Source: JAOUEA01 sp038249195
Lineage (GTDB): Bacteria > Actinomycetota > UBA4738 > HRBIN12
Assembly (NCBI GenBank): GCA_038249195.1
Contig: JBBRWM010000001.1
Coordinates: 186,001 to 250,000 of the forward strand
Direction of reading: 5' to 3'
DNA: 64,000 nt
Shown: positions 17,207 through 25,702 of the stretch, piece by piece
Layout of the letters: each line of letters begins with the position of its first letter
Numbering within the stretch: position 1 is the first letter of the stretch
Made by a program: the position numbers and the translations under genes
The notes under the pieces: generated by a model
Seen by the model: only the letters and a program-made list of their open reading frames with translations
Told to the model about the DNA's origin: nothing
Database searches by the model: none

Positions 17207-18171
17207 GCCCGTGTCCTTCCGTGTTCGGGGGCGGCCTGCGCCTCGGCAGTCAATTCGCCGGCGCGGAGCGTGGCTCGTTCCATGACGAGGTCGATGACCG
17301 CGGCGATGGACTGGTCGAAGCTGTAGTTCGGGATCATGGGAACCCCGTGCGACAGCGCCTGACTCTTGGTCCAGCGCTGCAGCCTGCGGATGTTCTCGAA
17401 CCCCTCGAGGTAGCGGCGAGCCGGCCGGGAGGCGATGGCGTCCTCCCGAGCCGCGAAGTGGTTCATGTGCCGGTCCTCGTCCTCGACGCCGATCAGGAAC
17501 GGGACCGCCACGATGCGGTCGCCATAGGACTCGAGATCGAAGAACCCCGGAACCACGTGCGCCCCCTCGATGACGATGCTGGTGCCCTCCATAGCGGCCC
17601 GCTCGATCAGCGCGTTGATCCCCACCGAGACCGCGGCCGTCTGTTCGCGGAACCCCAGGATCAACGCGTCGGCGGACTTGGACGGGGGCTCCCGGAGCGC
17701 CGAGTCGGCCTGGAAGGACGACGTGTGCAGCGTGGGCATCAGCTCGGGGGAGAGCATCGATCGCATCACCTCGCGGATCGCGTCCGTGGCCACGACCCGC
17801 ACGATCCCGAGGCGGGCCGCGAGCTGCGTCGCGATGGTGGACTTGCCGACGCCGGTGGCACCCCCGATCAAGATCACGAGAGGGACGTCCAGGTTCTCGA
17901 CCTCGCGCCACCGCAGGAAGTTCTTGGCGTAGCGGTCGCCGTGCAGCTCCGTGATGACCGCCAATGCCACGGTGGACAACTCCTGGCTGGTGAGGGAAGA
18001 GCGTCCCTGTGCACGCAACCGGTCCTCGACGGCCTCGGCCACCTGATAGGCCCGATAGGGCGAGAGCCCCGTCACCATAACCTGGGAGGCCAGGAGCCCT
18101 TTCGAGAAGGGCAGGCCGGGCTCCCGGTCGGAGATGACGATGTGCGGCTCTTTGGGTTCCCTCTGATTCAC
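17203..18171 (-). CDS. 2-phosphoglycerate kinase-like protein with N-terminal ATP-cone
   Basis: A 322-residue protein. Residues about 9-90 form an ATP-cone-like regulatory domain (IVISDREPGLPFSKGLLA, then the SSLTSQEL region). A P-loop kinase follows with Walker A GGATGVGKST (103-112). This architecture is that of archaeal 2-phosphoglycerate kinase, which makes 2,3-diphosphoglycerate from 2-phosphoglycerate and ATP. The GTG at 18171 overlaps the cyclic-2,3-diphosphoglycerate synthetase stop (GTGA), so the two successive enzymes are coupled. Other small-molecule kinase roles remain possible, but the partner gene makes this reading strong. Confidence 0.85.
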   Translation of the reverse strand: MNQREPKEPHIVISDREPGLPFSKGLLASQVMVTGLSPYRAYQVAEAVEDRLRAQGRSSLTSQELSTVALAVITELHGDRYAKNFLRWREVENLDVPLVILIGGATGVGKSTIATQLAARLGIVRVVATDAIREVMRSMLSPELMPTLHTSSFQADSALREPPSKSADALILGFREQTAAVSVGINALIERAAMEGTSIVIEGAHVVPGFFDLESYGDRIVAVPFLIGVEDEDRHMNHFAAREDAIASRPARRYLEGFENIRRLQRWTKSQALSHGVPMIPNYSFDQSIAAVIDLVMERATLRAGELTAEAQAAPEHGRTRA

Positions 18172-19496
18172 CGTCTGCCTCGTTCCAACGAGCGATCGAT
18201 GACTTCCCCGAACGCGGTGTCGAGATCCTGCGACCCCTCCACCACCACGGCCCGGTTGTCCACGAACACGACCTCCGCCCCCCGAGCCCGGGCCCGCGCG
18301 ACGCCGACGTCGACGGCGGCGGCCTTCAGCTCCGTGAGGAGGACGTCGTAGGGCTCGGCCGCATCGAGATCCTCCGCGAGTCCCGCCCTGTCGGCCAGTC
18401 GGGCGCTCCACCCCACCACGGTGCATCCGTGGGCGGCGGCGAGGTGCTCGACCTGCGTCGCGGCCGCCGCTCGGGGCGCCGTGGTGATGAAGAACGCTCG
18501 CTGGTTCCGTACGTCCGCCAACGGGACCGGGATGAAATCGGTAACGACGTACCGGTCATCGCCGAGGTAGCGCCGGAGGTGGGGACGGAGTGCGGAGAGA
18601 TTCTCGGGCCCAGCTACTGGGCTGCTCACCATGGTAACAACGGCGAGGTCCGACAACAAGAGCCGGAACGGGCCGAGGTAACCACCCAGGTATTCGGGCG
18701 GCGCGGAGGCCGGCACCACCAAGACGCCCGCATCCCACGGGATCGGCGGCACGGCCGACCCACTCCCCTCCATGATCACGAGACCCGCACCGCGCGCCAC
18801 GGCCATCTCCGCGGCCTCGCGCATGTTGGTGGCGTAGGGGGCGCCCGCGAGCCCACCGCCCGCCCGGCGCGCGCCTATCGTGCTCACGCCCGTGGTCAGC
18901 GCGTCCTCCAGGTAGTCGCTGGCCGCGTGCTCGCCCGCCTCCACCAGTTCAAGGAGCCTGCCCAGATTTACGCTCCCGGCCTCGGCGATCTGCGGCTCGG
19001 CGGGGCCGCCGCGGCCCATGGCGACCACGATGGGGTCGAGTCCGCGACGGGCCGCCACCCGCGCCAATCCCCCGCCGATGGCGGTCTTGCCGGTGCGCTT
19101 GCCGGTGCCGATCACGGCGATCGTGGGCGCCGCCAGGCGCGGACCGACGATCGGCGGATCGAGACGGAAGTCCGCCCCCAGGTACGGGAGGCCACGGACC
19201 AGGGTCACGGCCGCCAGCTCCATACGCTCGCGGTATCCCACCACCGGCTCGTCGGACAGGTCGAGGACGGCCTCGGGCTCGAACGTCTCGATCGCCTCGA
19301 CGAGCGACGCCATGCGGTCCGGGCCCGCGATCCGCGTCGGCACGCCCAGCTCGGGCTCCGCGTGCGGATCGATCTTCTCGGAGCCGCCCACGAGGAGCGC
19401 TCCCACGACCTCGTGCCCCCGAGCGCGCGCGCTTGCGACCCCCCAGCGCGTGACGGGAGGGTAGTGTTCGCCGTCGACCAAGACGAGCGTGCGCAC
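18168..19496 (-). CDS. cpgS: Cyclic 2,3-diphosphoglycerate synthetase
   Basis: A 442-residue cytoplasmic protein matching, as I recognise it, the synthetase that closes 2,3-diphosphoglycerate into its cyclic pyrophosphate using ATP. An N-terminal domain (1-120; TLVLVDGEHYPPVTRW) precedes a P-loop domain with GTGKRTGKT at 130-138 and later EGSGSAVPPI. The product is known as a thermoprotectant and phosphate store in methanogenic archaea. Start GTG 19496 (GGAGG about 11 nt upstream). It overlaps the kinase by 4 bp. Bacterial homologs exist, but their role is little studied. Confidence 0.87.
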   Translation of the reverse strand: MRTLVLVDGEHYPPVTRWGVASARARGHEVVGALLVGGSEKIDPHAEPELGVPTRIAGPDRMASLVEAIETFEPEAVLDLSDEPVVGYRERMELAAVTLVRGLPYLGADFRLDPPIVGPRLAAPTIAVIGTGKRTGKTAIGGGLARVAARRGLDPIVVAMGRGGPAEPQIAEAGSVNLGRLLELVEAGEHAASDYLEDALTTGVSTIGARRAGGGLAGAPYATNMREAAEMAVARGAGLVIMEGSGSAVPPIPWDAGVLVVPASAPPEYLGGYLGPFRLLLSDLAVVTMVSSPVAGPENLSALRPHLRRYLGDDRYVVTDFIPVPLADVRNQRAFFITTAPRAAAATQVEHLAAAHGCTVVGWSARLADRAGLAEDLDAAEPYDVLLTELKAAAVDVGVARARARGAEVVFVDNRAVVVEGSQDLDTAFGEVIDRSLERGRR

Positions 19497-19555
19497 CGAC
19501 TGAGGACCCTCCCTCTCATGGACGTACGTTGTGGCGGAACGGCTTCGGGGCGAAG

Positions 19556-20344
19556 CTACTCGGCCACCGGGACGGTGCGTTCTTGCACTGGCAACTCGTG
19601 CTCCCGATGGAACTGGGCGCCCGACAGCGAGAAATGCGCCATGACGGTGGCGTCTCCGAACGGGAACTTCCGCAGGATCTTGACCTCGCCGCGGTCGAAT
19701 TCCAGGACGTTGTAGCAGGGCTTCGTGTAGCCGCGAACGCGCAGGGACGACACGGTTCCCGCGTTCGCTACGTACATGTCCTCCAGGCGCCACACGTACG
19801 GGACATGCTTGTGTCCCGAAAGCACCACGTGCACGCCCGCGTGGATCAACACCTCCAGCAGGTCCCCGGCGTCCATCACCGTGCTCCGTTCGCGCCCGGT
19901 GCCGGGGATGGGCAGCAGATGATGGTGCAGGGCGAACACCTTCAGATCGGCCGGCTCCGTGAACTGCCGCCGGATCCAGTCGTAGTGGACGCGGCCCACC
20001 TGGCCCTCGTTGAGGTCGGGCTCGCTCGAATCGACGCCGACGATGCGGACGCCCTCGAACTCGATCGACCACATGCGGGGCCCGATGAGATCCTCGAAGT
20101 GGAGATACCCCACGTTGCGGGAGTCGTGGTTCCCGGGAACCGTGAAGATCGGACCCTGGATGCGCTCCGAATAGGCGACCCAGTTCTTGTACTCCTGGCG
20201 GTACCCGTCCGTGGTCAGATCGCCGGTGCACACCACCGCATCAGGCGCGAGCTCGTTCAGTTCCTTGATGACGCGGTTCATCAGATTGGGAACGAAGAAC
20301 GGCGAGCCGACGTGCGGGTCGGAGATATGCGCGAGGGTCACCAC
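19556..20344 (-). CDS. Calcineurin-like metallophosphoesterase
   Basis: A 262-residue enzyme with the five metal-ligand motifs in order: DPHVG (Asp9), GDLTTDG, GNHDSR, a LHHHLL histidine, and GHKHVPY. It resembles the CpdA/GpdQ class of phosphodiesterases, whose substrates include cyclic nucleotides and glycerophosphodiesters. It lies 12 bp after the SDR and 59 bp before cpgS in one run, so a role on cyclic diphosphoglycerate is possible but only inferred. The start codon is GTG at 20344, with another GTG at 20347; TAGACT upstream may be its -10. Confidence 0.88.
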   Translation of the reverse strand: MVTLAHISDPHVGSPFFVPNLMNRVIKELNELAPDAVVCTGDLTTDGYRQEYKNWVAYSERIQGPIFTVPGNHDSRNVGYLHFEDLIGPRMWSIEFEGVRIVGVDSSEPDLNEGQVGRVHYDWIRRQFTEPADLKVFALHHHLLPIPGTGRERSTVMDAGDLLEVLIHAGVHVVLSGHKHVPYVWRLEDMYVANAGTVSSLRVRGYTKPCYNVLEFDRGEVKILRKFPFGDATVMAHFSLSGAQFHREHELPVQERTVPVAE

Positions 20345-20356
20345 GTCGAGCCCAGT

Positions 20357-21199
20357 CTAGTCGTGCGGTGGCGCTTGCCGGCGGGGATCGACGGGGCGTT
20401 CTGCCGGCCGACGGGCGGCGTTGAAGCCCGCGCGCATGCCGCCATCGATCACGAGGACGGCGCCGTTCACGAAGGACGCGCGATCCGACGCGAGGTACAG
20501 GGCGGCTTCGGCGACGTCGTCGGCCCGGCCGACCCTCCCCAAGGGAGGCACGGGCCAGTCGGCGGGGCCGTCGTCATCCGCGCGGTCGTGATCGCCCGGC
20601 GGGCCCATGTGCCGCATGCCCGGGGCGACGTCCCCAGGAGCGATCACGTTCGAACGCACCCCGCGCCGGCCCCCCTCGACGGCGAGCACGTTCGAAAGCA
20701 TGTGGACCGCCGCCTTCGATACGGAGTACACGCCGATGGTCTCTTCCCCGAGTATGCCGGCGTCCGACCCGACGTGGATCATGCTTCCCCCCCGCGTCTG
20801 CAGGTGTGGGAAGCATCGCTGCGCGTAGCGGAGGTAGCCGCGCACGTTCACATCCATAACGCGGTCGAGATCCGCGAGCGGCGTCTCGAGCGCCGTGGCC
20901 ATGACGCCCACACCGGCGTTGTTCACGAGGACGTCGAGACCGCCGAGGAGGTCCACCGCATCCTCCACGGAGGCGTCGATCTGATCGGGGTCTCCCGCGT
21001 CGGCACGCAGGAACCGCGCGAGGCCGGTCCGTCCGGCATCCGTCCGTTCGAGCCCCGCCTGCGCGCGACGGCCGAGTGCCTCGTCCCGCCCGGTGAGCAC
21101 CACGGATGCGCCCTCGCGGACGAAGACGGTCGCGATGGCCAACCCGAGCCCGGTCGTGCCGCCGGTGACGAGGGCCGCCCGACCATCCAACTCGCCCAT
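20357..21199 (-). CDS. Short-chain dehydrogenase/reductase
   Basis: A 280-residue Rossmann-fold oxidoreductase. TGGTTGLGLAIA near residue 13 binds the nucleotide, NNAG is present, and the catalytic Ser, Tyr and Lys are found (GSDAG region and YSVSKAAVH). The C-terminal VNGAVLVIDGGM is typical of classical SDRs. The substrate is unknown. The start is ATG 21199, with GGGGAAGG upstream, rather than an ATG further out. It heads the SDR-metallophosphoesterase-cpgS-kinase-tal-rho run and is divergent from the MarP-like gene (44 bp apart). Confidence 0.9.
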   Translation of the reverse strand: MGELDGRAALVTGGTTGLGLAIATVFVREGASVVLTGRDEALGRRAQAGLERTDAGRTGLARFLRADAGDPDQIDASVEDAVDLLGGLDVLVNNAGVGVMATALETPLADLDRVMDVNVRGYLRYAQRCFPHLQTRGGSMIHVGSDAGILGEETIGVYSVSKAAVHMLSNVLAVEGGRRGVRSNVIAPGDVAPGMRHMGPPGDHDRADDDGPADWPVPPLGRVGRADDVAEAALYLASDRASFVNGAVLVIDGGMRAGFNAARRPAERPVDPRRQAPPHD

Positions 21200-21243
21200 C
21201 GATACCTTCCCCCGCGGTCCGTGCGTGCGACGATACCCGCTCG

Positions 21244-22419
21244 ATGACATGGCTCGACGCGGTCTTGCTCGTCCTGCTGGCGGTATCCTTGGTGGGCGGT
21301 TACCGCCGCGGCGCGGTCCTCCAGGTGATCGCGCTGTTGGGCCTCGTCGGCGGCGTGGTCGTCGGCGTGCTGCTCGCACCCAGGGTCGCGGGACTGGGGC
21401 ACGATCCCATGAGCGAGGTGGGTCTCGTCATGGCAACGGTGATCGCCTGCGGCGCGGTCGGGAACCTCCTGGGTCGGCTCGCCGGGAGTCGCCTGCGCCC
21501 GCGCACCCACGCATCGCACCTGCGGCGCGTGGACGCCGCGGGTGGGGCGCTCGTCTCGGTGGTCGCCCTCCTGTTGGTGACGTGGTTCCTCGCCCTCAAC
21601 CTGGCCAACGGTCCCTTCCCGCAGGTGGCGCGCGGGATCCGCGACTCCGTGATCGTCCGCGAGCTCGACGCGGTCATGCCTACGCCGCCGTCGCTGCTGG
21701 GCGAGGCGCAGCGCGTGCTGGCGCTCCTAGGCTTCCCCGACGTCTTCGTCGGGGTGCCGCCGGCCCCCGCGAACCCCGTGCCCCCTCCCCGCGCCGGGCC
21801 CGCCCGGATGGCGTTCCGCGCGGCCCGGGCGAGCACCTTCGAGGTCCTCGCCGACGGATGCGACGCGGGTTATCTCAACCAGGGAAGCGGCTTCGTCGTC
21901 CGGCCCGGATACGTGCTCACGAACGCGCACGTCGTGGCCGGAACGACCCGCCAATGGATCCACGCTCCGGACGCCGACCATCAAGCCCGCGTCGTGGCCT
22001 TCGACCCCGAGGAGGACTTGGCCCTGCTCAGCGTCGTGGACCTGAGCGCGCCGTCGCTTCCGCTGCTGGACCATGAGGTCGCGCGCGGCACGGGGGGCGC
22101 CGTGCTCGGGTTCCCCGGCGGCGGACCGCTGCGCGGCAGCGGCGCCGCGGTCCGCCAGGCCCTCGCGCCGGTGGGGCGCGACATCTACGGTCGGAACGAG
22201 GTCACGCGCCGCCTGTACGAGATCCAAGCCCACGTGCACCACGGCAACAGCGGGGGTCCGCTCGTGCTGCCCGGCGGCGCGGTGGCCGGCGTCGTCTTCG
22301 CGAGCTCGGTGGTGGAAGACGGCGTCGGGTACGCGATCGCCTCGACGGACGTTCGGCCGTTCGTCCTGGGCGCGACCGGGGCGCACATCCCCGTGAGCAC
22401 CGGGTCGTGCTCACGCTGA
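21244..22419 (+). CDS. MarP-like membrane serine protease (CvpA domain plus trypsin domain)
   Basis: This 391-residue protein has four membrane helices of the CvpA type (about 3-125) followed by a periplasmic trypsin-like protease. The triad is His229 (TNAHVV), Asp258 (EEDLALL) and Ser336 (GNSGGP). Cys206 and Cys389 flank the protease and match the regulatory disulfide described in mycobacterial MarP (Rv3671c), which protects cells against acid and oxidative stress. Start ATG 21244. The next gene downstream, thrB, is convergent and 12 bp away. A DegP-like role without PDZ is less likely because of the CvpA portion. Confidence 0.9.
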   Translation: MTWLDAVLLVLLAVSLVGGYRRGAVLQVIALLGLVGGVVVGVLLAPRVAGLGHDPMSEVGLVMATVIACGAVGNLLGRLAGSRLRPRTHASHLRRVDAAGGALVSVVALLLVTWFLALNLANGPFPQVARGIRDSVIVRELDAVMPTPPSLLGEAQRVLALLGFPDVFVGVPPAPANPVPPPRAGPARMAFRAARASTFEVLADGCDAGYLNQGSGFVVRPGYVLTNAHVVAGTTRQWIHAPDADHQARVVAFDPEEDLALLSVVDLSAPSLPLLDHEVARGTGGAVLGFPGGGPLRGSGAAVRQALAPVGRDIYGRNEVTRRLYEIQAHVHHGNSGGPLVLPGGAVAGVVFASSVVEDGVGYAIASTDVRPFVLGATGAHIPVSTGSCSR

Positions 22420-22431
22420 CGGGCGCTGGCC

Positions 22432-23310
22432 TCACGCGCCGGTAACGCGCGCACCCTGGGCGCGCACGCCGAGCGAGACGAGCCGCCACCCCTCCCCCAG
22501 CTCCGGGATCTGCGCGCCGTCGCGCTCCCACGCGAGCAGGGAGGGACCGGACCCGGACACCGCCACCGCCACGCCGGCAGCGGCCACCGCGTCGAACACG
22601 TCGCGGACCGCCGGCAGGAGGTCCAGGCGGGCGTCTTGATGGAGCCGGTCGCGCACCGCGAGTGGCAGGAGCTCCGGCCGCTTCGTGAGGGCCACGACCA
22701 TCAAGGCGGCATGCGACAGGTTGTAGACGGCGTCCGCGCGGGTGATCGAGGGAGCGAGCTCACGCCGGGCATCCGCGGTGGAGGATCGCTCGTGCTCCGG
22801 GATCAACACGACGGGTCGCAGCGAGGGATGCGGGTCCAACCGAACCACCTCGCCGTCCTGGGGCACCAGCGTGAAGCCTCCGTACACGGCCGCCGCCGCA
22901 TTGTCCGGGTGTCCCTCCAGACGGCTCGCCACGCGGAACGCCGCCGCGGGATCGGGAGCCGGGCGGCGACCCAGGCCGTCGGCGAGCAGATGCGCGGCGA
23001 GCATGACGCCCGCCACGGCCGCCGCGCAGGACGATCCGAGGCCGCGCTCGATCGGGATGCGATTCACGCCGTGGAGGGCGAACGCCGGCAGCTGCGCCTC
23101 TGCCTCGCGCGCCACGAACGCGATCGAGCGCGAGATCATGTCGGTGCCGTCCGTCGGGAGCTCGTCCGAACCCTCGCCCTCCCACGTCACGCGCGGCTCC
23201 GCCCCGGTGTCGAGGATCACGTCGTTGGCCAGCTCGAGAGCGAGCCCGAAACAGTCGAATCCCGGCCCGAGGTTCGCCGAGGTCGCCGGGACCGTGGCGG
23301 TCAGCCGCAC
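22432..23310 (-). CDS. thrB: Homoserine kinase
   Basis: A 292-residue GHMP-family kinase that phosphorylates homoserine in threonine synthesis. It shows the N-terminal PATSANLGPGFD, the phosphate-binding RGLGSSCAA loop, and a C-terminal SGSGPSLLA motif. The start is GTG 23310, which lies 10 bp inside thrC; earlier in-frame sequence belongs to thrC. It ends the operon response regulator-argS-lysA-hom-thrC-thrB. Confidence 0.95.
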   Translation of the reverse strand: MRLTATVPATSANLGPGFDCFGLALELANDVILDTGAEPRVTWEGEGSDELPTDGTDMISRSIAFVAREAEAQLPAFALHGVNRIPIERGLGSSCAAAVAGVMLAAHLLADGLGRRPAPDPAAAFRVASRLEGHPDNAAAAVYGGFTLVPQDGEVVRLDPHPSLRPVVLIPEHERSSTADARRELAPSITRADAVYNLSHAALMVVALTKRPELLPLAVRDRLHQDARLDLLPAVRDVFDAVAAAGVAVAVSGSGPSLLAWERDGAQIPELGEGWRLVSLGVRAQGARVTGA

Positions 23311-24413
23311 GTGAGGCCCAACTCGGCCGCCACGGCCGCGGGATCGGCCGGCACCACGGTCGGTTGCGCCGCCCCGGCGATCGCCCACTCCGGGTCCTTC
23401 AGGCCGTGGCCCGTGAGCACGCAGACCACGGTGGCCCCCGCCGGGAGCGTCCCCTCCTCGTGGCGATGGAGCAGGCCCGCGACGCTCGCGGCGCTCGCCG
23501 GCTCCGCGAACAGCCCCTCGCGCGCCACGCGCCGGTAGGCGGCGAGGATCTCTCGGTCGGTCACGGCGAAGATCTCCCCTTCCGATTCCGTAGCGGCCGC
23601 GACGGCCTTGTCCCATGAGGCCGGGTTCCCGATGCGGATCGCCGTGGCGATCGTCCTCGGGTCGGCCACGGCCTCCCCACGCACGATCGGCGCGGCGCCC
23701 TGCGCCTGGCAGCCCATCATCTGCGGCGGTTCGTGGATCACGCCGTCCGCGAGGTATTCCGCGTAGCCCATCCAGTAGCTCGCGATGTTGCCCGCGTTGC
23801 CCACGGGCACGAAGTGCAGGTCCGGGGCTCGCCCCAGGGCATCGCAGATCTCGAACGCCGCGGTCTTCTGCCCCTGGAGCCGGAACCGGTTCACCGAGTT
23901 CACGAGCGTGATGGGATAGCGCGCCGCCAGGTCCTGCGCGAGCTCGAGCGAGGCGTCGAAGTTGCCTTCCACCTCGAGCATGCGGGCGCCGTGCACGAGG
24001 GTCTGTGCCATCTTGCCCATGGCGACCTTCCCCCTGGGGACCAGCACGGCGCAGGTGAGACCCGCCCGGGCGGCGTAGGCGGCCGCGCTCGCGGAGGTGT
24101 TGCCGGTGGACGCGCACACGACCGCCTCGGCCCCCTCCTCGACGGCCTTCGAGATCGCCATCGTCATGCCACGATCCTTGAAGGAGCCCGTGGGGTTGGC
24201 ACCGTCGTACTTCAGCCACACGTCGCAGGCCGTCTCGGCGCTGAGCGGGTCCGAACGCACGAGCGGCGTCCCGCCTTCGAGGAGCGTCACGACGGGGGTG
24301 GACGCGCTGACGGGGAGCCGGTCGCGGTACTCTTCGATCAGGCCTCGCCACTGCGGCCGGCCGGTGCCCGGGGCGCGATCCGAGCCCAGGGCCGACCGGT
24401 CGTCGGCGTTCAC
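23301..24413 (-). CDS. thrC: Threonine synthase
   Basis: A 370-residue PLP enzyme that converts O-phosphohomoserine to threonine. The PLP lysine sits in NPTGSFKDRGM, the phosphate-binding GNAGN loop is present (VGNAGNIASY), and STGNTSASAAAYA is conserved. It is the compact form common in Gram-positives and actinobacteria. The ATG at 24413 overlaps the hom stop (ATGA), so flux enzymes of the threonine branch are coupled in pathway order hom-thrC-thrB. Confidence 0.96.
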   Translation of the reverse strand: MNADDRSALGSDRAPGTGRPQWRGLIEEYRDRLPVSASTPVVTLLEGGTPLVRSDPLSAETACDVWLKYDGANPTGSFKDRGMTMAISKAVEEGAEAVVCASTGNTSASAAAYAARAGLTCAVLVPRGKVAMGKMAQTLVHGARMLEVEGNFDASLELAQDLAARYPITLVNSVNRFRLQGQKTAAFEICDALGRAPDLHFVPVGNAGNIASYWMGYAEYLADGVIHEPPQMMGCQAQGAAPIVRGEAVADPRTIATAIRIGNPASWDKAVAAATESEGEIFAVTDREILAAYRRVAREGLFAEPASAASVAGLLHRHEEGTLPAGATVVCVLTGHGLKDPEWAIAGAAQPTVVPADPAAVAAELGLTCG

Positions 24414-25702
24414 GGCTCCTCTCCTTCCACGCGGAGCACGCTCGTGACGGCCCGCACGGCCGAGAGCTCCCTCAGCTCCTGAACGGTCTTCTGGAAGGCT
24501 CCCTCCTGCGCCCGGTGCGTGATGAACACCAGCGTGGCCTCCTCGGCGGACCCCTCCTGCCAGACGCGCTCGATGGAGACGCCGTTGCGCCCGAAATGGT
24601 CGGCGATCTCGGCCAGTACGCCGGGCCGATCCTCGACGTGGAGGTTGAGGTAGTACTGGCCCCGGGTGCCGTCCATCGGGCGGATCCGGCGGTCCTGCGT
24701 GCAGGTGCAGCCCACCCCGCGCACGCCCGAGAGGCGGTGACGCGCGACGGTCACCACATCGCCGACCACGGCGCTCGCGGTAGGGTCGCCGCCCGCGCCT
24801 CGACCGTAGAACATCAGCTGACCGACCTTCGGTCCCTCGACGAACACCGCATTGAAGGCGTCGCGCACGCTCGCGAGCGGATGCGAGACCGGGATCATGG
24901 CCGGGTACACGCGCGCCGAGACCTCGCCGTCATCCAGTTCCGCGATCGCCAGGAGCTTCACCACGTAGCCCATGCGCGCGGCGTCGGCGATGTCGAGCGC
25001 CGTGACGTTCTCGATGCCCTCACGGTAGACGTCGTCCGAGACCACCCGGGTGTTGAACGCGATCGAGGCGAGGATCGCACACTTCGCCGCCGCGTCGAAG
25101 CCACCCAGGTCCGCCGTGGGATCGGCCTCCGCGTAGCCGAGCGCCTGGGCCCGCCGCAGGGCGTCGTCGAGGGACCATCCGTGTTCGGACATCTGCGTGA
25201 GGATGTAGTTGGTGGTGCCGTTCACGACGCCCAGCAACCGACCGATGCGCTCCCCCGCGAGCGACTCCTTCAGGGGGCGGATCAGCGGGATCCCTCCTGC
25301 CACCGCGGCCTCGAAGTACAGGTCCTGGCCGGCGTCGTCGGCGGCCTCGAACAGCTCCTGGCCGTGATCGGCGAGCAGCTGCTTGTTCGCCGTCACCACG
25401 GACTTCCCGTTCGCGAACGCCCGCAGGATCAGCGCGCGCGCGGGCTCGACCCCGCCGATCAGCTCGCACACGATGTCGATCCGCGGATCGTCCACCACGG
25501 CCGAGGGATCCGTCGTGAACACGCTGGGATCCAGGGGGACGGCGCGCTCGCGGCCGGCGTCGCGCACGCCCACGCGCGCGACCGAGATCCGGCACCCGGC
25601 ACGAAGGGCGATGTCGTCGCCGTGCTCGTGCAGCACGCGGATCACGGCTGAGCCGACGTTGCCGCAGCCCAGGAGGCCGAGGTTGATCGTTCGATCGCTC
25701 AT
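24410..25702 (-). CDS. hom: Homoserine dehydrogenase with C-terminal ACT domain
   Basis: A 430-residue NAD(P)-dependent enzyme for aspartate semialdehyde to homoserine. GLLGCGNVGSAV binds the cofactor, VTANKQLLADHG and GVVNGTTNYIL are catalytic-domain motifs, and YAEADPTADL follows. Residues about 350-430 form an ACT domain (YYLNLHVEDRPGVLAEIA), the usual site of threonine feedback. The start ATG 25702 overlaps the lysA fusion stop. No aspartokinase is fused, unlike E. coli ThrA. Confidence 0.96.
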   Translation of the reverse strand: MSDRTINLGLLGCGNVGSAVIRVLHEHGDDIALRAGCRISVARVGVRDAGRERAVPLDPSVFTTDPSAVVDDPRIDIVCELIGGVEPARALILRAFANGKSVVTANKQLLADHGQELFEAADDAGQDLYFEAAVAGGIPLIRPLKESLAGERIGRLLGVVNGTTNYILTQMSEHGWSLDDALRRAQALGYAEADPTADLGGFDAAAKCAILASIAFNTRVVSDDVYREGIENVTALDIADAARMGYVVKLLAIAELDDGEVSARVYPAMIPVSHPLASVRDAFNAVFVEGPKVGQLMFYGRGAGGDPTASAVVGDVVTVARHRLSGVRGVGCTCTQDRRIRPMDGTRGQYYLNLHVEDRPGVLAEIADHFGRNGVSIERVWQEGSAEEATLVFITHRAQEGAFQKTVQELRELSAVRAVTSVLRVEGEEP

